Below the pieces are notes generated by a model. It ran no database searches. It was given only the letters and a program-made list of their open reading frames with translations, and was not told where the DNA came from. Below are positions 1 through 4,505 of a stretch of 8,570 nt of DNA, piece by piece; position 1 is the stretch's first letter; each line of letters starts with the position of its first letter. The stretch lies in NCBI GenBank assembly GCA_021399405.1, contig JAAFKL010000424.1, forward strand, positions 1 to 8,570, written 5' to 3'. Made by a program: the position numbers and the translations under genes. This stretch comes from Candidatus Heimdallarchaeota archaeon (GTDB lineage Archaea > Asgardarchaeota > Heimdallarchaeia > Heimdallarchaeales > Kariarchaeaceae).

Positions 1-234
1 ACCATTCTTATCGAGGGTACTGGCTATGTTGGTGGACAAGCATCAGGTTTTCATGATATATCATCATCCCCGAGTAATACTACATCTTCCGCAGGTAATT
101 CGACAGGTAATTCTGTTGATTCTGGATTCGGGTCTTTCATAAGTGTAAATTCGGTTCAAAGCATTGGGATTATTGTGATTACAGCCACTGCAGGATTTGC
201 ACCTGCTCGTAGATATTTGAAGAGGAGGAAGTGA
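1..234 (+). CDS. C-terminal part of a membrane-anchored surface protein (partial)
   Basis: The reading frame is open from the first base and ends at TGA 232-234, so only the last 77 residues are visible and the start lies outside the window. The visible part begins with a short glycine-rich stretch, then a low-complexity Ser/Thr/Asn/Gly linker (about residues 25-45). A hydrophobic segment follows (about residues 55-70, around GIIVITATAGFA), and the protein ends in a strongly basic tail, RRYLKRRK. Linker, helix and positive tail are the usual end of an archaeal exported protein anchored in the cytoplasmic membrane with its body outside. The function of the missing ectodomain cannot be judged. 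The promoter and possible start of the next gene follow within a few bases of the stop. Confidence 0.75.
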   Translation, partial: TILIEGTGYVGGQASGFHDISSSPSNTTSSAGNSTGNSVDSGFGSFISVNSVQSIGIIVITATAGFAPARRYLKRRK

Positions 235-241
235 ATCTGTG

Positions 242-249
242 TTTAAATA
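242..249 (+). promoter_or_regulatory. TATA box for the HAD hydrolase gene
   Basis: TTTAAATA is centred at 245.5. Adding the usual archaeal 26-27 nt puts transcription start at about 272, exactly on an in-frame ATG. This favours a leaderless message and decides the start of the downstream gene. The box begins just 8 nt after the stop codon of the upstream gene. Confidence 0.6.
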
Positions 250-271
250 TCAAATAAATGAGTATACAGCA

Positions 272-1039
272 ATGAACCATCAAAATAATCTATTGGTTTT
301 TGATCTGGGAAATACCCTGTATCCATCATCACTACAATTCCAGGCTATGAGGGAGGCAATGGGTCTTCATCGATTACAAAAGGTAAATTATAATGAATTA
401 TATGATCACTTTTGTAAGATATTTCCCTTTGTGGGAGGTGCATTGGACTTGTCTTTTGTCTCTGCAATCCTACGTAGTATAAAACCTGTTCCAGAAGTGG
501 ATTCAATAACTCTACTTGCAGATTATCGCCAGTCACTATATATTCTGATCAAACAATATATCCTCACAGATCCCAATGGGACCTGGAAATATCTATCTGA
601 CATGTCTTTAGATCACCATTTGGGTATTCTCAGCAATAATAACAAAGCTACCAAGGAATTATGGTTGGAAATATTGAAAGAAACTGGTCACGATTTCTTT
701 GATTTCTTTATTGTTTCCGAGGAAGTGAGAGTATCTAAACCGAATATGCGTATGTTTTTTGAGATAAAAAGACAGCTTGATCCATCAATTAAATTTGACA
801 ACATCTATTTTTTTGGTGACAATCTAATTCGTGATGGAGCCTCTGCGTTCTATGATATGACATTTGTCCATGTCAATGGCTTTACTATACCCTCAATACA
901 GAAACGTCAGCCATATCGGCCGGACAGGCCATTGTTATCTATTGATTTTATCAATCACGATTCCCTCTTGTCACTTTATTATTCCAACGATTCTTTCTCC
1001 AATATTGAATCAACAATGGTAAATTCCCTTAGCGAGTGA
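272..1039 (+). CDS. HAD-superfamily (subfamily IA-like) hydrolase
   Basis: A probable cytoplasmic phosphatase or related phosphohydrolase of the haloacid dehalogenase superfamily. Numbering from the ATG at 272 (255 residues), motif I is FDLGNTLYP with nucleophile Asp11. Motif II is the Ser in GILSN (about Ser121), motif III the Lys in VSKPN (about Lys156), and motif IV is GDNLIRD (Asp183, Asp188). The stretch between motifs I and II is long enough for a helical C1 cap, and total length fits subfamily IA. The second Asp of the usual DxD pair is Gly (DLG). DLGN is known in YihX-type sugar phosphatases, while NTLYP recalls pyrimidine 5'-nucleotidases, so the substrate is not assignable. A GTG at 239 would add 11 residues and has an AGGAGGA at 223-229, but the TATA box at 242-249 supports ATG 272, and motif I then sits close to the N-terminus as usual. 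The stop lies 5 nt from the stop of the convergent gene. Confidence 0.8.
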   Translation: MNHQNNLLVFDLGNTLYPSSLQFQAMREAMGLHRLQKVNYNELYDHFCKIFPFVGGALDLSFVSAILRSIKPVPEVDSITLLADYRQSLYILIKQYILTDPNGTWKYLSDMSLDHHLGILSNNNKATKELWLEILKETGHDFFDFFIVSEEVRVSKPNMRMFFEIKRQLDPSIKFDNIYFFGDNLIRDGASAFYDMTFVHVNGFTIPSIQKRQPYRPDRPLLSIDFINHDSLLSLYYSNDSFSNIESTMVNSLSE

Positions 1040-1044
1040 AACGA

Positions 1045-1713
1045 TCATTCTACTTCAAACTCTTCATAGCTGGTCTTAACAAACAATCTCTCTCTGGTTA
1101 TCTTTTCTCCAAACTCCTCAATCAGATCTTTCTTGTTTCTCATAATAATCTGGGATTTGTGTTCCAGAACTATTCTCAGATGGGTCTTGTCATCCAGAAT
1201 TATTGTCAGATCCTGATCTTCCTCAGTCTCTTTTACCATCTTTCTCTCCTTATTTACCAGTTTGTACAAAGCCTTGTTCACCACTTTCTTTCTCTTCTCC
1301 AATAAGGTCAACCTCTCACCAATTTCCTCGTGTATCTTATCTATTTCAGTCAAGATCTGCCTTCTCTCTTGATAAAGAGTTTTCAGTTCATTAGTTCGTT
1401 TATCCTCTGTAAGAACAGGTTTTTTCTTTTTTGTTTGTTCAGTTGCAATCCCCTCGTCTATTCTATCCTTAACGAATCCCTTTTGCGAAGCCCACTCAAC
1501 CAATCTTATATCATCAAGTTTCTCGGAGTACTGATTTCTCTCTTCCATCCATGATTTTGGCATCCAAGACAATATTGGTCCAATTTCCTCATCATTGTAT
1601 CTGACAATGAATAATAATTCTGCTTTGTCTGTCTCTCTAATAGTCATTGCTCGAACTACATCGTGGTCCGATAGAGTTTCATTTTCTAAATCCGATTGCT
1701 CAGCCATATTCAT
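1045..1713 (-). CDS. Coiled-coil protein of unknown function
   Basis: A 222-residue, highly charged protein that I do not recognise as a named family. No signal peptide or membrane segment is visible, so it is probably cytoplasmic. Residues 1-20 are acidic. Residues 21-55 look like beta strands and include RYNDEEIGPILSWMP, which resembles the opening hairpin (R-Y/W-D-x-x-x-GP-x-I-x-x-x-P) of longin- or roadblock-like modules in archaea. That comparison is from memory and weak. Residues about 105-165 are rich in Lys, Glu, Arg and Leu with heptad-like spacing and should form a coiled coil or helical hairpin. The C-terminal 60 residues return to strand-like alternation (LTIILDDKTHLRIVLEH). The start at 1713 lies 29 nt from the start of its TATA box (minus strand, 1742-1735), which fits a leaderless message; a second ATG two codons in is less well spaced. 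The gene converges on the HAD gene and diverges from the gene at 1889. Confidence 0.65.
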   Translation of the reverse strand: MNMAEQSDLENETLSDHDVVRAMTIRETDKAELLFIVRYNDEEIGPILSWMPKSWMEERNQYSEKLDDIRLVEWASQKGFVKDRIDEGIATEQTKKKKPVLTEDKRTNELKTLYQERRQILTEIDKIHEEIGERLTLLEKRKKVVNKALYKLVNKERKMVKETEEDQDLTIILDDKTHLRIVLEHKSQIIMRNKKDLIEEFGEKITRERLFVKTSYEEFEVE

Positions 1714-1734
1714 TACAAGTATTATAGTGTGAAT

Positions 1735-1742
1735 TATTTAAA
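1735..1742 (-). promoter_or_regulatory. TATA box for the coiled-coil gene
   Basis: On the minus strand this reads TTTAAATA, centred at 1738.5. Subtracting 26-27 nt gives a transcription start at about 1712, on or next to the ATG at 1713-1711. It is one of two divergent promoters in the 1714-1888 spacer. Confidence 0.6.
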
Positions 1743-1818
1743 AGTAAGGTAGATATGGCAAATATTTGATCCAGTAATAATCAACTGGTTATAAAGTAAT
1801 ATTGAGAATTTCATATTC

Positions 1819-1840
1819 TTAATAAGATTGATCTTATTAA
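1819..1840. promoter_or_regulatory. 22-bp palindrome, candidate operator
   Basis: Two perfect 10-bp arms, TTAATAAGAT and ATCTTATTAA, are separated by TG. The site lies in the divergent spacer and ends 18 nt before the TATA box of the gene at 1889, about 49-70 nt before its expected transcription start. It is about 77 nt behind the TATA box of the minus-strand gene. Position and symmetry fit the binding site of a dimeric helix-turn-helix regulator acting mainly on the rightward gene. No regulator gene is seen next to it. Confidence 0.4.
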
Positions 1841-1858
1841 ATTATAGAAACAAATTTA

Positions 1859-1866
1859 CTTAAATA
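1859..1866 (+). promoter_or_regulatory. TATA box for the surface protein gene at 1889
   Basis: CTTAAATA is centred at 1862.5, which predicts transcription start at about 1889, the first base of the GTG start codon. The next in-frame ATG lies well inside the protein, so the promoter supports the GTG start and a leaderless message. Confidence 0.6.
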
Positions 1867-1888
1867 ATTTTCTTCGTATAATATTAAT

Positions 1889-2749
1889 GTGTCTGAACTC
1901 ACTAATGGACAGATCAGTTATGGCTCAAGTAGATCCGTTTTTGCATCCCAGAAATATCTCGCCTTTCTATCTCTTTTTCTCTTGTTTATAATTTTTATAG
2001 GCCCATTGGCTTCCAAGGCGGAGGTCGATCAGACGAAGATAGGAGTAAAGGATGGAGATTCATTTGTTTTTATAGTTTCCAAATTTTATGAATCTACTGA
2101 TACACCCAACCCTGGGTATTTGCTATTTTATGATTCATCTTCGCTAACAGGCGTAGTAGCAAAAGAAGGAGAAGAGTTTACTATAACTTTTAATGATGTG
2201 ACTTTATTCACTCAATTTGTTGATAAGGCGGACCCGGATTTATCGATTAAGTACGAGATCTCCTACGGAGACTACACATCCACTAAAAGTTCCTACTTAA
2301 GAGCCATTGGAGGTGGATTTGTGGTATCGACTGATTGGGATGGTCACCGAACTAATTTGGAGGAAGAGTTGGATAATACTGATACATCAGATGATTTTGA
2401 AGAATTCAGTGTGGATATCATTGATACGGAATATGAATTTGGTCTGAAATTTGATCTCGTTATTACATTCGACTCAAAGGAGGCAATTATATCCAAAACT
2501 ACAATATCACGTGAGATTAGATATGAAAAGGCGACTGGCGTGTTTACTTATGAACACAATTATTCTGAGAGGACAGTAAGTGATACTATAATAGAACAGG
2601 AGTCAATCATCAAAAGAAAAGGTTTCACCACACCCGAACTGAATATTTCTGCGTTTAGTGTCCCTTTGCTCCTTACCACATTTGTTTTCATTGCTCTTGT
2701 AAGAATTATGGCAAGATCACGAAGAACGAGTATACGACAAGAAGAATGA
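1889..2749 (+). CDS. Membrane-anchored surface protein with a beta-rich ectodomain
   Basis: A 286-residue protein with a helix at each end and an outer domain between. Residues 1-22 are polar. Residues 23-42 form a strong hydrophobic helix (YLAFLSLFLLFIIFIG) that serves as signal peptide or anchor; ASKAEVD after it could be a cleavage region. Residues 46-250 alternate like beta strands and contain VKDGDSFVFIV and REIRYEKATGVFTYEH. These recall archaeal, notably Asgard, exported proteins of the choice-of-anchor type, in which a Y-x-K-x-TG-V motif recurs. Residues about 254-274 form a second helix followed by a basic tail (ARSRRTSIR). I infer that the domain faces outside and the tail faces the cytoplasm. 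No catalytic motif is visible. The start is GTG 1889, supported by the TATA box at 1859-1866; the ATG at 1887 is in another frame. Expression may be controlled by the palindrome at 1819-1840. Confidence 0.8.
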   Translation: MSELTNGQISYGSSRSVFASQKYLAFLSLFLLFIIFIGPLASKAEVDQTKIGVKDGDSFVFIVSKFYESTDTPNPGYLLFYDSSSLTGVVAKEGEEFTITFNDVTLFTQFVDKADPDLSIKYEISYGDYTSTKSSYLRAIGGGFVVSTDWDGHRTNLEEELDNTDTSDDFEEFSVDIIDTEYEFGLKFDLVITFDSKEAIISKTTISREIRYEKATGVFTYEHNYSERTVSDTIIEQESIIKRKGFTTPELNISAFSVPLLLTTFVFIALVRIMARSRRTSIRQEE

Positions 2750-2776
2750 TTTGATCATTCGTAAATAGTTGTTTTT
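2744..2776 (+). terminator. Candidate transcription terminator
   Basis: A 7-bp inverted repeat (GAATGAT at 2744-2750 and ATCATTC at 2754-2760, 3-nt spacer) contains the TGA stop codon and is followed by a T5 run at 2772-2776. In archaea the oligo-T is likely to matter more than the stem. Confidence 0.3.
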
Positions 2777-2836
2777 GTAATGCAGAATTGATAAAATATC
2801 TGCTTACATCGACCGATTTTCAAACGAAACAAATTT

Positions 2837-2844
2837 GATCGATC
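2837..2844. repeat. GATCGATC intergenic palindrome, copy 1
   Basis: A perfect 8-bp palindrome in the context TTTGATCGATCCAAT. It lies 37 nt beyond the stop of the small minus-strand frame. It belongs to the family of GATCGATC-type sites that recurs between genes in this window. Confidence 0.55.
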
Positions 2845-2881
2845 CAATCAATTGATAAGCTGCTTTTTCTCTCAAAAATCG

Positions 2882-3055
2882 TTATGCACCATGATCCACG
2901 GGGATTGAAAATGCCAATCCAATAACAATAAATATCAAAAGTAAACTCGTGAAGATTAGTAGGCCAAATATGTATTTTAATATTAAACGAAGATTACTTA
3001 TTTCTGAAGATGATGTTTGTTTGAAATCCTAATCTGGATAAAGTTTTTTCAACAT
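2882..3055 (-). pseudogene. Membrane microprotein frame with internal TAG; degraded gene or spurious
   Basis: Reading the minus strand from ATG 3055-3053 gives MLKKLYPD, then TAG at 3031-3029, then 48 more sense codons in the same frame to TAA at 2884-2882. The part after TAG is protein-like: a polar head (DFKQTSSSEISNLRL), one clear membrane helix (KYIFGLLIFTSLLLIFIVIG), and a short tail ending IPVDHGA. There is no ATG, GTG or TTG between the TAG and the helix that could restart it. The nearest TATA-like palindrome (3063-3074) predicts transcription from about 3041, inside the frame, so the promoter does not support the ATG. Either the gene is decaying, or TAG is read through, or a long AT-rich open stretch imitates a helix. 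The architecture resembles the intact microprotein at 8262-8399. Confidence 0.3.
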
Positions 3056-3155
3056 TGAAATTAATTATATAATTGCTTATTACTCCTGTTTAGGATTAAT
3101 AGAATTCTCACAGAGATCGTTCAATTCAAATCACTTCTAACTAGCCCTTTATTGG

Positions 3156-3163
3156 CTTAAATA
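3156..3163 (+). promoter_or_regulatory. TATA box for the gene at 3186
   Basis: CTTAAATA is centred at 3159.5, predicting transcription start at about 3186, the first base of the ATG. This is a textbook leaderless arrangement. Confidence 0.65.
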
Positions 3164-3185
3164 TAAATTCAACAATACTATATCA

Positions 3186-3575
3186 ATGACAACAGCTACA
3201 GATAAATTAGATGAATTAGCAAGAACTCACAATTTCCCAAACGACTACATTTCTCTTTTGCAAAGGGGCTTCTATTTCCTAGAGTGTTCCAAGGATCGGA
3301 TATTTGTCAAACACAAGAAGGAATTGGATATATTGGACAAGAACAAATATTTCCTTCTCCTAGGTGAATACAATCTTACTGATCTTAATGATAAAGAATA
3401 TCGATTTACTGATTTAGTAGGTTTTTTCAATGCACTAGACAAATATCAATACGAATGTATTCGAAGGCGTGATTATACTGCAATTAACAATTATTACATC
3501 ATGAGATTTGATAATCCATATCGTCCCAATGTAACATCCCAACTCAGAAGGATACGTAATTTTATCCATCAATAA
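3186..3575 (+). CDS. Small protein of unknown function
   Basis: A 129-residue protein I do not recognise. It has no signal peptide or membrane helix, is rich in Tyr, Phe, Asp, Asn and Arg, and has a pI-neutral to basic look. Two probable helices at the start (residues 3-16 and 20-33, around DYISLLQRGFYFLE) are followed by a strand-like piece (RIFVKHK) and a mixed helical section with many aromatic residues (YRFTDLVGFFNALDKYQYE). The C-terminus is basic (SQLRRIRNFIHQ). Two Cys (34 and 91) are too far apart for a simple zinc knuckle. The ATG start is well fixed by the TATA box 30 nt upstream. The next gene lies 72 nt downstream in the same direction but has its own TATA-like box and a GATCGATCGAT site between them, so they are probably separate units. 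Confidence 0.65.
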   Translation: MTTATDKLDELARTHNFPNDYISLLQRGFYFLECSKDRIFVKHKKELDILDKNKYFLLLGEYNLTDLNDKEYRFTDLVGFFNALDKYQYECIRRRDYTAINNYYIMRFDNPYRPNVTSQLRRIRNFIHQ

Positions 3576-3583
3576 ATAGATTT

Positions 3584-3594
3584 GATCGATCGAT
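3584..3594. repeat. GATCGATCGAT intergenic site, copy 2
   Basis: Eleven bases with overlapping GATC and CGATCG palindromes, in the longer context TTGATCGATCGATT (3582-3595) then CC and AACTA. It starts 9 nt after the upstream stop codon and ends 11 nt before the next TATA-like box. An almost identical context occurs at 8444-8465. Confidence 0.6.
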
Positions 3595-3604
3595 TCCAAC
3601 TATA

Positions 3605-3613
3605 CTATATAAG
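3605..3613 (+). promoter_or_regulatory. TATA-like box for the gene at 3648
   Basis: CTATATAAG is centred at 3609, predicting transcription start at about 3636 and a short leader of about 12 nt before ATG 3648. It departs from the CTTAAATA form used by its neighbours. Confidence 0.4.
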
Positions 3614-3647
3614 AAGGTACTAAATTAATGATCCTTATTGTCTAACT

Positions 3648-4226
3648 ATGATATCTACAAGGGATATTCTTACTGGTTTTCTGCGGAATTATTGTAGTCT
3701 AAAGATAGACATTGAAGGTATGCTTACTTCTTGGACATTCAAATCCATGGATTATTTCAATCAGTTGGGAAAGATGCTGGGTTATTGGGTTGAATTCGAA
3801 GGTCATAGATATGATCAAACATGGTTTAAATTTAATCCTAGATCTAAATACTATGATGACAAAAATTTATTTCTTCATATCGAGCATGAGAATAATGAAT
3901 CGCGGATTGATGACACCATAAAGAAATTGTTAGGGGATTCAGATAAGCCTAAAGTATTGAAGAGAATAGGAATAGTATATCCTGGGAAGGCATGTTTCAA
4001 TGAGGAAGTTAGTACATTCTCAGATCTGTCTGTTAAATTGGCCAAGAAAAATGAGGAATTAACCATAATGTTCTTTGGATTTATGGATCCACCTGATAAA
4101 AATGGATACTGGTTGGCCGAAATAGTAAGAAAATACAAGTCTAAACAGGTGATCAAAACAAAACATTACAAATTTAAGATGAGAAATAACGAAAACGAAA
4201 TTTTGTACACTATTTTCAAGGATTGA
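3648..4226 (+). CDS. Putative PD-(D/E)XK-like nuclease-fold protein
   Basis: A 192-residue soluble protein with no signal or membrane helix. The order of predicted elements is helix (residues 30-44, FKSMDYFNQLGKMLG), strand (YWVEFEG), strand with an Asp (YDQTWFKF, Asp56), strand with an acidic pair (LFLHIEHENN, Glu79 and Glu81), long helix (ESRIDDTIKKLLG), strand (RIGIVYP), helix (SDLSVKLAKKN) and strand (LTIMFFGF). This helix-strand-strand-strand-helix-strand order with D then ExE matches the core of restriction-endonuclease-like folds, in which the canonical Lys can be replaced. The assignment rests on pattern alone. If true, it would cut nucleic acid, or be an inactive relative; the usual Lys is not at its standard place. 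No methyltransferase or other defence gene is seen beside it. The stop is followed at once by T5 (4227-4231). Confidence 0.6.
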   Translation: MISTRDILTGFLRNYCSLKIDIEGMLTSWTFKSMDYFNQLGKMLGYWVEFEGHRYDQTWFKFNPRSKYYDDKNLFLHIEHENNESRIDDTIKKLLGDSDKPKVLKRIGIVYPGKACFNEEVSTFSDLSVKLAKKNEELTIMFFGFMDPPDKNGYWLAEIVRKYKSKQVIKTKHYKFKMRNNENEILYTIFKD

Positions 4227-4231
4227 TTTTT
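4227..4231 (+). terminator. Oligo-T terminator after the gene at 3648
   Basis: TTTTT follows directly after the TGA stop, and TTTTTT occurs again at 4303-4308. Archaeal RNA polymerase commonly ends transcription at such T-runs without a hairpin. Confidence 0.35.
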
Positions 4232-4250
4232 AGTATCGATCTGTACTGAC

Positions 4251-4376
4251 CCTCACATTTGACAAACATCTTGCCCCTCAAATCACAAAGTCCCGATTTT
4301 CATTTTTTAACTTCTAGTCGGTTTCTTTTAAAATTACAAGTTGAGTGCTATTTTTGTTTGAGTTTGTCATTTGAGG
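4251..4376. repeat. Long-range imperfect inverted repeat
   Basis: CCTCACATTTGACAAAC at 4251-4267 and GTTTGTCATTTGAGG at 4362-4376 are inverted copies, apart from a small internal difference (CCTCA and TGACAAAC are both exact). The loop is about 94 nt. The right arm also pairs exactly through ATTTGAGG with CCTCAAAT at 4276-4283, so two alternative pairings compete. It lies in the convergent spacer. Confidence 0.4.
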
Positions 4377-4394
4377 TTCAACTACTTTGTTGAA
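4377..4394 (+). repeat. Small hairpin
   Basis: TTCAAC at 4377-4382 and GTTGAA at 4389-4394 form a 6-bp stem with a 6-nt loop, immediately after the right arm of the long inverted repeat. Short enough that chance is possible. Confidence 0.25.
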
Positions 4395-4410
4395 ACACAG
4401 GTTAACAACA

Positions 4411-4421
4411 GATCGATCGAT
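4411..4421. repeat. GATCGATCGAT intergenic site, copy 3
   Basis: A GATCGATCGAT core in the convergent spacer, flanked by CA and TCAG. A degenerate relative, AAATCG-TT-CGATTT, follows at 4433-4446. Confidence 0.55.
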
Positions 4422-4444
4422 TCAGATCTGGAAAATCGTTCGAT

Positions 4445-4498
4445 TTCGGGTAACTAGTGAATAAATGCTCTACAATACCCGAATCACTAGATTTTTTT
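4445..4498 (+). repeat. Two crossed inverted repeats followed by a T-run
   Basis: Arm A is TTCGGGTA (4445-4452) and pairs with TACCCGAA (4476-4483), 8 bp. Arm B is CTAGTGA (4454-4460) and pairs with TCACTAG (4484-4490), 7 bp. The order is A, B, A', B', so the two stems interlock and cannot both form as simple hairpins. T7 follows at 4492-4498. As RNA read rightward, stem B plus T7 looks like an intrinsic terminator and stem A like its competitor. It lies just 3' of the minus-strand protease stop. Confidence 0.4.
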
Positions 4499-4505
4499 AA
4501 GCATA

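Larger units (their letters stand above)
2750..3185. other. Intergenic region of 436 bp
   Basis: No intact gene is visible. The region holds the probable terminator of the preceding gene, a GATCGATC site at 2837-2844, a minus-strand membrane microprotein frame interrupted by TAG (2882-3055), a 12-bp AT palindrome at 3063-3074 (AATTATATAATT), and the promoter of the gene at 3186. Confidence 0.6.

Noticed and set aside
345..536. Minus-strand open frame of 63 codons inside the HAD gene
   Set aside because: It lies wholly opposite a gene with intact family motifs, has no promoter-like box, and its product has no recognisable feature.
1036..1554. Three plus-strand frames opposite the coiled-coil gene
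   Set aside because: Their Ser/Leu/Phe-rich products are the antisense image of a Lys/Glu-rich coiled-coil gene, and none has a TATA box at the right distance.
1771..1788. CCAGT...ACTGG inverted repeat in the divergent spacer
   Set aside because: Only 5 bp and much weaker than the adjacent 22-bp palindrome.
2782..2803. GCAGA...TCTGC inverted repeat
   Set aside because: Only 5 bp with a 12-nt AT-rich loop; readily expected by chance.
3712..4156. Alternative frames on both strands within the gene at 3648
   Set aside because: Both overlap a frame with consistent predicted secondary structure and lack their own promoters.
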